This document shows, piece after piece, positions 21,128 through 29,296 of a DNA stretch of 64,000 bases (position 1 is the stretch's first letter; every line of letters begins with the position of its first letter). The position numbers and the translations under genes were made by a program. Source of the DNA: JABCPO02 sp963542845 (GTDB lineage Bacteria > Bacillota > Clostridia > TANB77 > CAG-508); the NCBI GenBank assembly GCA_963542845.1, contig CAUTZA010000004.1:43323-107322 (forward strand), read 5' to 3'. The notes beneath the pieces were generated by a model. That model did no database searches. It was not told the origin of the DNA and was given only the letters and a program-made list of their open reading frames with translations.

Positions 21128-21831
21128 TCCAAATCTTTCATTATCTTTTGGAAGCCATTTGCATGGCTTCCTTCAATATACACATTTTTATTAATTTCTT
21201 GAGATTCTTTAGGGATCATACCATCTCCCTTTATACATATAAATTTATCAACAATAGCTAAGGCTATTGTTTCTATGTCTCTCTCTTTTATTGCTTTTAC
21301 AATCTCTTTTTTACTTAAAAATATTACATAATTTCTAGTAATATTTTTGTTTATTTTCATATTTTTTATTATAGGATTATTCTCTCCTATCATTTTATCT
21401 GAAAAATCATTGTCAATGAATTTACTGTATATTTTTCTTATAATCGGATTTTTAACCCGATTATAAAATGATTCTTTTGGAGTATACCATACTCCTTTGT
21501 AGGGGGTAGCACCACAAATGTATGTGATTTTATCTGAATATAAATTCAGATAATTTAATACTATCCCTCCTTTACTATAGCCGATTATAATTGTCCTATC
21601 ATAAAACCCGCTTATTTTTAATACTACATTTTCAATCTCTTTGATTAAATAATCAAAGTCAAAGTTCCTATTAAAACAAATATAAATCACATCATATTTG
21701 TTTTTTATTCTAAATCTTTTTTTTACTTCATTTAGATCTTGAATATAATAACATGGTAGTATAACCACCAAGGTTTTATTATTGTTTTTTCTATATAAAA
21801 AAGTAGAGTTTTTTAAATTTAATTTTCTCAT
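21109..21831 (-). CDS. Alpha/beta-hydrolase-like protein; hairpin-rich gene with the only straight-read CGG
   Basis: A 240-residue protein with an alpha/beta hydrolase look: TLVVILPCYY strand, nucleophile elbow IIGYSKGGIVLNYL (Ser about residue 85), and a late GSHANGF histidine. The substrate is unknown. Two oddities stand out. An in-frame CGG at 21459-21457 (AAT-CGG-GTT) cannot be a shift site, since skipping its C ends the protein six codons later; it is the only such case and the only CGGG. The DNA also carries about ten perfect inverted repeats of 6-11 bp spaced through the gene, including one whose stem contains that CGG. Position between two tRNA genes and this unusual make-up suggest recent acquisition. 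Confidence 0.6.
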   Translation of the reverse strand: MRKLNLKNSTFLYRKNNNKTLVVILPCYYIQDLNEVKKRFRIKNKYDVIYICFNRNFDFDYLIKEIENVVLKISGFYDRTIIIGYSKGGIVLNYLNLYSDKITYICGATPYKGVWYTPKESFYNRVKNPIIRKIYSKFIDNDFSDKMIGENNPIIKNMKINKNITRNYVIFLSKKEIVKAIKERDIETIALAIVDKFICIKGDGMIPKESQEINKNVYIEGSHANGFQKIMKDLEKKGHL

Positions 21832-21971
21832 TTTTTTCCTCCCATTAAAATAAATTTATTTTATGTAAAATTTTTTTCTTATATATATTATACAACTTTC
21901 AACTCTTTATGTAAACTCTTTTTTAAAATCTATTTTTTTCAAAAAATTCTTAAAAATAGTATTTAAAAATA

Positions 21972-22000
21972 TTGCATAAAATAATATTAAGTGCTATAAT
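21972..22000 (+). promoter_or_regulatory. Promoter of tRNA-Pro
   Basis: TTGCAT and TATAAT are 17 bases apart, and the tRNA begins nine bases after the -10 box. Confidence 0.75.
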
Positions 22001-22008
22001 AATTCTAT

Positions 22009-22084
22009 CGAGGTGTGGCGCAGTTGGTAGCGCGCGTGGTTTGGGACCATGAGGTCGCAGGTTCGAACCCTGTCACCTCGACCA
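22009..22084 (+). tRNA. tRNA-Pro (TGG)
   Basis: Acceptor CGAGGTG / CACCTCG, anticodon TGG, T-arm GTTCGAACC, encoded CCA. The sequence just downstream (22131-22150) looks like the end of an integrated element. Confidence 0.93.
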
Positions 22085-22096
22085 TAAAATTATATT

Positions 22097-22126
22097 AAAA
22101 AAGCTTGAATTAACAAGCTTTTTTTC
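22097..22126 (+). terminator. Terminator after tRNA-Pro
   Basis: AAAAAGCTTG / CAAGCTTTTT stem with a 6-nt loop, followed by T residues. It closely resembles the terminator after tRNA-Arg at 27887-27918. Confidence 0.75.
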
Positions 22127-22326
22127 TTTTATACCCCCTTTATACCCCTACTTAAAACTATAGAATCTAAAAATATATAGCCATAAGAACTACAACAAAA
22201 TTTTATTTTAATAACATGTATTTAAATTATATACATTCTAATTTAGAACATGTATCAAAAACTGGACAAAAAAAATTTGAAAAGTTTGTAGATATATTTT
22301 CTCTCTTATTGTGCCTTTTTTATTAT

Positions 22327-22590
22327 TTATTCATTTTCATAATCTTCTATGGTTCTTTGATCTCTACCTGAAAAGAATTCTTTCCAGTATGGATTTTCTT
22401 TATCAAATAACTCTTTCTCTTCTTTTGTAAAATTATGTGGATAATCTGTCCATAAATTATATATATTTTTTTTATCAAAACTATACAGTAATTTCCCAAT
22501 ATATCCAATCTCTTCTACTGACCAAATTTTATCATTATCTTTTTTTTTATAAAATCTAAAATTTGAGTTTTCTTTATTTAATACTTCCAT
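22327..22590 (-). CDS. Small uncharacterised protein
   Basis: An 87-residue soluble protein. The C-terminal half LWTDYPHNFTKEEKELFDKE then PYWKEFFSGRDQ is a recognisable pattern shared by short uncharacterised Firmicute proteins, but no function is known to me. I choose the ATG at 22590, preceded by AAGGGAG, over the TTG one codon earlier. It is the last gene of the accessory block beside tRNA-Pro. Confidence 0.55.
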   Translation of the reverse strand: MEVLNKENSNFRFYKKKDNDKIWSVEEIGYIGKLLYSFDKKNIYNLWTDYPHNFTKEEKELFDKENPYWKEFFSGRDQRTIEDYENE

Positions 22591-22666
22591 CAACTCCCTT
22601 TCTTCGCTTATATTCTTCTGTATTTAAAAATCCTAATATTTTTATAAATTCTTTGTTTTTTTAATA

Positions 22667-22712
22667 AAGATAACATGTATTAATATATTTGACAAGTATT
22701 TTAATACATGTT
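22667..22712 (-). promoter_or_regulatory. Putative promoter within a 12-bp inverted repeat
   Basis: On the minus strand TTGTCA and TATCTT are 17 bases apart, upstream of the 22327-22590 gene. The arms AACATGTATTAA and TTAATACATGTT (22672-22683 and 22701-22712) flank the -35 box and overlap the -10 region. This layout suits a dimeric repressor. Confidence 0.45.
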
Positions 22713-22725
22713 CTTTACAATAATT

Positions 22726-23958
22726 TTACTTATTCTTTATATGTGCTGATGTAATTATATAATTAAATACATTTACTTTAATAATTATATCATTCAATTC
22801 ACAACACCAATTCTTCCCTTCTCTATAAATATTACAATTTTTATCACTAATTATTTTTTTACAAAATTCTACAATATCTTCATTTTTTAAATTTAAGTTA
22901 TTTTTTATTCTTTCTTTCCCTTTATCAGCAATATTTATTTTATCTAAATTTAATAAAAAACTTTCTTTACTTTCTATTACACCCTTACTATTTTTTCTAT
23001 TATGAGCATTTGCACTTCTAGCATAATTTATTATAATATCTTTCCATTCATCATCATTTCCATACCATTCATATTTAGATTTATTCATTTTTTGCAATGC
23101 TTCTGATGATGGATATACTTTTTTAATTCTAAAATTATATATATATTCTCTATCAATAACACATTCAACCAATCTTTTCTTTCCTCTAGGTACTCCGATA
23201 ACAACAAGTCTTTCTCCACCATCTCCCCATTGGTTTGGTGCAATATATACCTTAGTTCCTGGAGAAAATACTTTCACTCCATAGCGTATTTCATGATTTT
23301 CCCCATAGATTCTCTTATCTATTATATTTCCAACAAGACACCATCTCCATTCTAATACTTCTTTTTCCATACCTGCTTTAATTTCATCTAATATTTTCCC
23401 AAGTCTTTCTTCTGCTTTTTTAACAAAATAATTATCTTTTTCAAAAGGTATTTCTAGACTTTCTATTATTTTCTTTAATTCTTCAATTGTTGTAATATTG
23501 TTATTTGTTTCTATTTCGATTAAAAGATCACCATTATATATATCTTTTATTGCAAGCTCAATATCATCATTATAATATATAATATCATCTTCTATAATAT
23601 TCATTATTTCATAATATCCAAGTTCTTCAAAAAGTCTTATACCTTCAGTATAATCAAGCACTTCACAACTAATTGCTGTTTGACTTACTATCTCTCCTTT
23701 TTCATTAATAATTTTCTTTTTAAATGTTATCTTATTAACAATTTTTCCATCATTATCTATATTTCTTATAATCACTGCTTTTGACAATATTTCTCTTACT
23801 GTTAATTCTTCTATCTTTAATATTTTAGGTATTAAATAATGATCATCTAATCTGAATCTTCTTCCTTTTTTTAATCCCTTTTCTTCTAAATGTTTAATCA
23901 GTTCTTCTTTAGAACATAATATTCTTATTGTAATTTCATTTTCTTGTTTTATAGGCAT
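22726..23958 (-). CDS. CYTH domain protein fused to DUF3781
   Basis: A 410-residue fusion. Residues 1-190 look like a CYTH (adenylate cyclase IV / thiamine triphosphatase) domain: EITIRILCSKEELI, LDDHYLIP, KITFKKK, and late acidic LLIEIETNNN, as in tRNA- or triphosphate-binding tunnels. A middle part, LEWRWCLVGNIIDK and IRYGVKVFSPGTKVYIAP, resembles a small domain found alone in other bacteria. The C-terminus (KERIKNNLNL, IYREGKNWCCELND, IITSAH) resembles DUF3781. Function is unknown; a nucleotide-handling role is the natural guess. It is followed closely by the small 22327 gene and preceded by a NUDIX gene. Confidence 0.6.
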   Translation of the reverse strand: MPIKQENEITIRILCSKEELIKHLEEKGLKKGRRFRLDDHYLIPKILKIEELTVREILSKAVIIRNIDNDGKIVNKITFKKKIINEKGEIVSQTAISCEVLDYTEGIRLFEELGYYEIMNIIEDDIIYYNDDIELAIKDIYNGDLLIEIETNNNITTIEELKKIIESLEIPFEKDNYFVKKAEERLGKILDEIKAGMEKEVLEWRWCLVGNIIDKRIYGENHEIRYGVKVFSPGTKVYIAPNQWGDGGERLVVIGVPRGKKRLVECVIDREYIYNFRIKKVYPSSEALQKMNKSKYEWYGNDDEWKDIIINYARSANAHNRKNSKGVIESKESFLLNLDKINIADKGKERIKNNLNLKNEDIVEFCKKIISDKNCNIYREGKNWCCELNDIIIKVNVFNYIITSAHIKNK

Positions 23959-23967
23959 GTATTCTCC

Positions 23968-24420
23968 TTAGTCTTTTAAATTAAAATAACATATTTCTAA
24001 TATATATTTTACTTCATCTGTTATCTTACTGCTCTTTCTTATTTCTTCTATTGTTAACCAATTATATTCATCATGTTCTGTGAGTATAATATTTTCAATA
24101 TTCTTTACATCTAAAACAAAATTATATTGTCTTGCTTTTTTTCCACTTCCAGAAATATAGTCAAAACTACCTATATATGATTTCACATTCACAACATCAA
24201 GATTAGTTTCTTCTTTTACTTCTCTTACAAGTGCCTCATATATATTTTCTCCTTGTTCCATATTTCCACTAGGAAGTTCATCTATTCCGCCCATAAAATC
24301 ATCTGTTTTTCTAGACATTATTAATATTTGATTTTTTTCATTTAAAATTATTGCCCCTACAATATTTTTAACAATTCCTTCTTCTTTCTCTTTTCGTATA
24401 AGCAATTCATATAGTTCCAT
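23968..24420 (-). CDS. NUDIX hydrolase
   Basis: Hydrolyses a nucleoside diphosphate linked to another moiety. The Nudix box is complete: G-x5-E-x7-REVKEET with GNMEQGENIYEAL leading into it. The protein of about 150 residues has no other domain. I start it at the ATG at 24420, eight bases after AGAGGTG. It lies between the KAP NTPase and the CYTH protein and may belong to the same nucleotide-related accessory operon. Confidence 0.85.
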   Translation of the reverse strand: MELYELLIRKEKEEGIVKNIVGAIILNEKNQILIMSRKTDDFMGGIDELPSGNMEQGENIYEALVREVKEETNLDVVNVKSYIGSFDYISGSGKKARQYNFVLDVKNIENIILTEHDEYNWLTIEEIRKSSKITDEVKYILEICYFNLKD

Positions 24421-24440
24421 GTTCACCTCTTAACTTTATT

Positions 24441-27002
24441 TTATATTTTTCCTAAATCTATATATTCTTCTATATATATGCAAAATTCTTCATTTATTTT
24501 AGATTCATTATATATTTTATAAATCATTTTTCCTATTTCACTAATCTTATTAAGATCTGTCTTATTAAGTATATCATCAATAAATTCATATGTAGTTATT
24601 TCTTTAAAATTTTTTATGTCAAATCCATAGCCATACCCATATGTCCCAATTGATTCAGTAATAAAATCTGATAAAAATTTAAAAACTGTATATTTATCAA
24701 TAAACTCCAATATTTTTTTGATACGTTCATCTTTCATAATACACCATATATTATGTCTAGAATAATTTTCAGTAGAATAAATATTGATATTATTATTAAA
24801 AATATTTTCTATTAATATTTTATAACTTTCATTAATTAAATTTACTACTTCTTCACTATTATCTTTTTTATTATATTCTTTATCTGAATTTAAGAAATAT
24901 AATATATTGCTAATAAAATATACGTTTTTATAATCACTTTCTATTTTTTGACTTATTTTTATTGCTTCTTCTTTTGATAATATTTTTATAATCTTAGAAC
25001 ATATTATTTGTGATCTTCTTTCAGCATCAACAAACTCAAATAAACTAATTTTTCCCCTTATATATTGTTGATTATCAATTAAATATTCTAATATACTATA
25101 TTTATTTTTCACTATATATTTAATATAAAATTCAAATATTTCTAAAATTTCTTTCTGCTTTATTCCATCATATAAATATAATATTTTTTCAAGTTTCTCT
25201 TCTATTTCATAATTTTGATATTCATTCTTATTATTCCATTTAATGAATTTCTCTATCTCTTGCATTATCTCCATAAATTCATTTTCATCTTTTGTAAAAT
25301 ATAAATCAAAAAATCTTGCATTATAAATTCTTCTATTCATTATAGAATCTCTGTATTTTTCATTATCTTTGCTAACTATAATATTTTTTCCTTCATATTC
25401 AAATTGTACCCTTTCATTATTTTTTTTATCTTTATTATATTTCTTGACATTTGGAAATATAATTTCTAAGATCTTTTTATATTTTTTATTTTCATCTATA
25501 TTAAATAGATCATCAAAATATTTAGTAGCCTCTTCATTAAAAGATACTTGATCCCATATATACTCTCCATACATCTTATACACATCTTCTGATGCAAAAA
25601 ATCTACAATTTTCCTTTATTTGAATATATAATTTATGATTTTCTTGGTTAATTATTTCCATTATAAAATAATCATTTTTATTTAAATCATTTATTCCAAA
25701 AAAACAAGTATTAACTATTGAATTGATCTTTCTCTTTAATCCTCTTAAATCTTTAATATTTTTACCAAAAACTTCGAATCCTGTAACATATTTTTCAATT
25801 TTTGTATTATCTTCGCCATAATATGATAATAGATTCTTTAAACATTTACTAGAAATTTCATTAATTTTCTCTCTACTAATTTCTGGTATTCTTAATGGTA
25901 ACTGAATTATTTTTTCTACATAATCATAATTAATTTTTAATTTTTCCTCAAATATAGATTTCATCTCTTCTTCATCATAGCTTAAAACATAAATAAATCT
26001 TTCCATTCCTAATACAGTTGATATTGCTTTTAATACTATTAATATATTATTTGAATTAGTTCTTTCTAAATTATCAATAATCAAAAGAATCCTCTGATCA
26101 TTTTTTTCTAAATAATTATTAACTATTATTTTTAATTTTTCTATCATTTTATTTCCAGAAGAAATGTATTTTAATTTTATATCCATTCTTGATGATAAAA
26201 TTCCTAAACATCCATTTACAATTTCATTAATTCTCAAAGAACTAAAATTTATGTTTATCTTTTTTAATATTTCATCAACTATTCCATATATCAAAGATTT
26301 TTCATTACTATATTTCCATATATCAAAATCATCAATTATAATAAATTTTTCTTTATTTAATTTTTCTTTTACAATATTTAATATTGTTGTTTTTCCTGAT
26401 CCCCATTCACCTGTAATAGAAATTATAAATTTTTCTTTATTTTTACAAAAATTAATGCTATTATATAAATCTGTAATCATTTTAGTTCTATTTAATAAAT
26501 CATATTTAACTGCCTTTTCTTCAAGTAAAATTAATTTATTATCTTTTTTTTCTATTTTGTTATTATATAGTTCTCTCAAATCATAAATATTAAATTCAAC
26601 TTCTGGATTTTTTTCCCTTTTAAACTTTCTTAGTACAATTTTCATTCTAATAATATAAATAATTATTACTATACCTATTAAACTCAAACTAGATCTCAAT
26701 TTAAATTGATTTAATTCCATAAATATCTTTATTATTAATATATATAATACTGTAGAAAAAAATAAAGATACTAAAAATAAATCTATATAATTTATGACAT
26801 TAATTTTTAATAATTTAAAAATCTCATTAGTAATTATAAAATACAATACTATTGTTATAGTTAATAGTATTCCAAGACTTTTATTATAATTAATGATAAA
26901 AGTTGGTATATTAAATATATCTAATATTATTAAAAATCCAAAAACTACCAATGTATTTTCTAATATGTCTTTAAAATTAAAGGTTTTAATAAATTCTTTC
27001 AT
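24441..27002 (-). CDS. KAP-family P-loop NTPase, membrane-anchored
   Basis: A large protein (about 853 residues). Four hydrophobic helices occupy roughly residues 10-125, then a KAP P-loop domain with Walker A ITGEWGSGKTTIL and Walker B LLIIDNLERT, followed by FIYVLSYDEEEM. The rest is helical without a recognised domain. KAP NTPases form membrane-tethered complexes and some belong to anti-phage defence systems. I choose the second ATG (27002) because GGGGAG lies 11 bases upstream; the earlier ATG adds seven residues. No CGG codon is present in this long gene. Confidence 0.8.
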   Translation of the reverse strand: MKEFIKTFNFKDILENTLVVFGFLIILDIFNIPTFIINYNKSLGILLTITIVLYFIITNEIFKLLKINVINYIDLFLVSLFFSTVLYILIIKIFMELNQFKLRSSLSLIGIVIIIYIIRMKIVLRKFKREKNPEVEFNIYDLRELYNNKIEKKDNKLILLEEKAVKYDLLNRTKMITDLYNSINFCKNKEKFIISITGEWGSGKTTILNIVKEKLNKEKFIIIDDFDIWKYSNEKSLIYGIVDEILKKININFSSLRINEIVNGCLGILSSRMDIKLKYISSGNKMIEKLKIIVNNYLEKNDQRILLIIDNLERTNSNNILIVLKAISTVLGMERFIYVLSYDEEEMKSIFEEKLKINYDYVEKIIQLPLRIPEISREKINEISSKCLKNLLSYYGEDNTKIEKYVTGFEVFGKNIKDLRGLKRKINSIVNTCFFGINDLNKNDYFIMEIINQENHKLYIQIKENCRFFASEDVYKMYGEYIWDQVSFNEEATKYFDDLFNIDENKKYKKILEIIFPNVKKYNKDKKNNERVQFEYEGKNIIVSKDNEKYRDSIMNRRIYNARFFDLYFTKDENEFMEIMQEIEKFIKWNNKNEYQNYEIEEKLEKILYLYDGIKQKEILEIFEFYIKYIVKNKYSILEYLIDNQQYIRGKISLFEFVDAERRSQIICSKIIKILSKEEAIKISQKIESDYKNVYFISNILYFLNSDKEYNKKDNSEEVVNLINESYKILIENIFNNNINIYSTENYSRHNIWCIMKDERIKKILEFIDKYTVFKFLSDFITESIGTYGYGYGFDIKNFKEITTYEFIDDILNKTDLNKISEIGKMIYKIYNESKINEEFCIYIEEYIDLGKI

Positions 27003-27053
27003 TGTTCCATAATCTCCCCACATTTATTATATCTATTCATAAGTATTTAATTA

Positions 27054-27704
27054 TTATTCTTCCCTTTTCTTAATCATCTTTGCAAATGCTACTATAATTA
27101 AGATATAGCATACTGTTTTAGGTATCATAAATGCACCAAGTGCTGGAACTGCTTCTGTTCCAAGAACTACTATTAAGTAGAATAAGAATGATAATAATAC
27201 ATTAATCCATATAGGTTTAAACTCATTACATTCTTTTCTTTTTTGATAATATAATACTATTATAATTATTCCCATAATTGTAAATGGTATATTACGTATT
27301 ATTCCCATTATAACTGAACCATCATTTGTAATCCAGTTATTTTGTGGTAACATACATAATATTATCCTTATTACAGCTAATATCCAAATACTCCATTCTA
27401 TTTTCTTAGTATTTTCCACCTTATACTTATTCTTGTATATATAGAACATTAATATGTAAAAAATTGTCATAGTTATTGATGTTACTAATTTTCCAACTCC
27501 TAATGCCGCTGTAAAATCTCCTTGAACAAAATATCTTAATACTCTTGGCACTAAATGAAATGCATCTCCACATCCTAATAGTAGTGTTGCTGTTCCCATT
27601 AGCCTTCCTAAGTTATTCCTATATTTAAAAAGTATATACACTCCTATTGCAAGTGCTGTTATTATGTAACATATATCAAAAACTGTTTCCCCATATATTC
27701 TCAT
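27054..27704 (-). CDS. Multi-pass membrane protein of unknown function
   Basis: About 216 residues with seven hydrophobic segments and short polar ends. The second segment carries LLGCGDAFHLVPR, which suggests a conserved polar site within the membrane, but I do not recognise the family with certainty. The ATG at 27704 is preceded by GGGAGAG; the upstream ATG is less well placed. It is directly upstream of the KAP gene on the same strand. Confidence 0.55.
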   Translation of the reverse strand: MRIYGETVFDICYIITALAIGVYILFKYRNNLGRLMGTATLLLGCGDAFHLVPRVLRYFVQGDFTAALGVGKLVTSITMTIFYILMFYIYKNKYKVENTKKIEWSIWILAVIRIILCMLPQNNWITNDGSVIMGIIRNIPFTIMGIIIIVLYYQKRKECNEFKPIWINVLLSFLFYLIVVLGTEAVPALGAFMIPKTVCYILIIVAFAKMIKKREE

Positions 27705-27763
27705 TATCTCTCCCATAATTTTCCCTTTTCTGTTTAATTAATTAAACCTTTATTCTTTTTTTG

Positions 27764-27792
27764 TTGAAAATAATCTTAAAATTGTATATAAT
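27764..27792 (+). promoter_or_regulatory. Promoter of tRNA-Arg
   Basis: TTGAAA and TATAAT are separated by 17 bases, six bases before the tRNA start. Confidence 0.75.
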
Positions 27793-27798
27793 AATAGT

Positions 27799-27875
27799 GC
27801 AGCTATAGCTCAATTGGATAGAGCATTTGACTACGAATCAAAAGGTTGCAAGTTCGAATCTTGTTAGCTGTACCA
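27799..27875 (+). tRNA. tRNA-Arg (ACG), prophage attachment site
   Basis: Acceptor GCAGCTA / TAGCTGT, anticodon loop CTACGAA with ACG, T-arm GTTCGAATC, encoded CCA. With inosine at position 34 this tRNA reads CGT, CGC and CGA but not CGG, which fits the view that CGG has no arginine tRNA here. Its last 11 bases and the terminator form the left copy of the prophage attachment repeat; the prophage insertion leaves the tRNA intact. Confidence 0.95.
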
Positions 27876-27919
27876 ATTATTATAATTTAAAAAGCTTGTT
27901 AAATCAAGCTTTTTTCTTT
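27865..27919. repeat. attL (3' end of tRNA-Arg plus terminator)
   Basis: Identical over 55 bases to 63946-64000. It begins within the tRNA acceptor/T region and runs through the CCA and a hairpin AAAAAGCTTG / CAAGCTTTTTT that terminates the tRNA. Confidence 0.92.
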
Positions 27920-27925
27920 TACAAG

Positions 27926-27945
27926 GGTGATAATAGGGTGATAAT
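27926..27945 (+). repeat. Paired GGTGATAAT repeats beside attL
   Basis: GGTGATAAT occurs at 27926-27934 and 27937-27945. A matching pair lies beside attR at 63787-63795 and 63799-63807. The symmetric placement suggests arm-type integrase or excisionase sites. Confidence 0.45.
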
Positions 27946-27961
27946 TAGAAAAAATAAAAAA

Positions 27962-27987
27962 TAAGGGAGCTTTTATTGCTCCCTTTA
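27962..27987 (-). terminator. Terminator of the prophage late operon
   Basis: On the minus strand GGGAGC / GCTCCC with a 7-nt loop is followed by a T-rich run, 20 bases beyond the amidase stop. Confidence 0.75.
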
Positions 27988-28003
27988 ATCTATCCATGAT
28001 ATT

Positions 28004-28738
28004 TTATTGTAATCCATCTTTCCATTTAACAAAACCTGTTTTCTTTTTATTTGTACCTGTTACTGTATAATAAACTGTAAAGTCACCATCTTCTGGTATA
28101 AAAGCTGTTACTTCTTCATGAGGAAATAGTTCCCCTATTTTAACTGTATATGTACTATCAGCATATACTGGTTCTGGTGTCTTACCATTCTTATATATTG
28201 CCATTTTATAATCTCCTTTATTAGTTGTATTTGTTTGTTGTGTTGTATTATTAGTTCCATTTAATTTATTTTGTATTTTAGATTTAAATAGTTCCCATTC
28301 TCCCCTATCTAATATTTTGTGTGGACAATATTTACCGTTCCAATCCTGGTGTTTATAAACTCTATCTACTTCCCAACCTCTTTCTTTTAATAATTTAGCT
28401 ATATATTCAATTGCATTTTCTTCTGCTCTATTATATAAGCTTTCATCTGCACTTGTACTTCTACATATTTCTATTGAAATTGTATTCATATTTCCTTTTC
28501 CTCTTCCATCTCTAGAATTCCAGGTATTTCTGTCAAAAGGTATACATTCAATAACCTCGTTTTCATCAACTGCTACATGATAACTAACTTGCTCATTATT
28601 ATTTATCATATATTTTATTTCATTCACTGCTGGTGCAGAATTTGCTGTATTATGTACTGTTATACCTATCTTATCTGTTACATATGGACATTTAATTTTA
28701 TACTTTGATTGTAACATCGGCATTTGTCTTATTATCAT
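28004..28738 (-). CDS. Endolysin: N-acetylmuramoyl-L-alanine amidase with cell-wall binding domain
   Basis: Cuts peptidoglycan for lysis. The Amidase_2 domain shows ITVHNTAN (Zn His), SYHVAVDENE, the second His region VYKHQDWNGKYCPH and ISIEICRS. After a Thr/Asn/Gln linker a C-terminal SH3-like domain follows (KNGKTPEPVYAD, GTNKKKTGFVKW). I start at MIIRQMPMLQ (28738), with AAAGGA upstream; the longer reading would begin with a TTG inside a repeat. It lies after the holin at the end of the late operon. Confidence 0.88.
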   Translation of the reverse strand: MIIRQMPMLQSKYKIKCPYVTDKIGITVHNTANSAPAVNEIKYMINNNEQVSYHVAVDENEVIECIPFDRNTWNSRDGRGKGNMNTISIEICRSTSADESLYNRAEENAIEYIAKLLKERGWEVDRVYKHQDWNGKYCPHKILDRGEWELFKSKIQNKLNGTNNTTQQTNTTNKGDYKMAIYKNGKTPEPVYADSTYTVKIGELFPHEEVTAFIPEDGDFTVYYTVTGTNKKKTGFVKWKDGLQ

Positions 28739-28755
28739 ATTTATTTTTTCCTTTC

Positions 28756-28805
28756 TACTCAACTTTTACTCAACTCTTACTCAACGCGAACACATTTTAC
28801 TCAAC
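28756..28805. repeat. Four TACTCAAC direct repeats upstream of the endolysin
   Basis: TACTCAAC occurs at 28756, 28767 and 28778 (11-bp spacing, one helical turn) and again at 28798. They lie in the leader of the amidase gene. The role is unknown; a protein-binding array or an mRNA element is possible. Confidence 0.5.
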
Positions 28806-28863
28806 ACTTTCCTTTAAAATCAATGTTTTATTTAATTTCTTATCATCTTAAAATCGATTCTCG

Positions 28864-29283
28864 TTAGTCGTTTTTCTTTGGTATTTCAGTATTTTCTGCT
28901 TCTGTGTTCTTTAATTGCTTAAGTACACTTTTTATTTTATCAGGTATTGGTATCTCTAAAAGTGATGCATTTTCTAGTATAGATATTCCTTCATTTGATA
29001 TAAATCCAAATATAACTAAGTTTCTTATATAGCTTGTGTTACCTAATATTGAATCAAGTTTCACTGCTATAACTACAATAACTAAATAACCTATTTTCTT
29101 AACTATACCTTTAGCTCCTATTTGACTATTTAACTGTTTTAGTCTTATAGCTTTAAGTACTCCTGTTATATAATCTACTATCATAAAAGTAATAAGTGTT
29201 ACTAGTATAGTATCAAATCCTCCTAGTATATAAGCTATACCTCCAATTATAGCTAATAATATCTGTGTTAAATATTTATCCAT
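28864..29283 (-). CDS. Phage holin
   Basis: A 139-residue membrane protein with three or four hydrophobic segments, MIVDYITGVLKAI after the second segment, and a charged C-terminus, as in the toxin-secretion/phage-lysis holin family. It permeabilises the membrane so that the amidase reaches the wall. It is followed by the endolysin gene about 125 bases on. Confidence 0.85.
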   Translation of the reverse strand: MDKYLTQILLAIIGGIAYILGGFDTILVTLITFMIVDYITGVLKAIRLKQLNSQIGAKGIVKKIGYLVIVVIAVKLDSILGNTSYIRNLVIFGFISNEGISILENASLLEIPIPDKIKSVLKQLKNTEAENTEIPKKND

Positions 29284-29296
29284 CTATACCTCCTTT

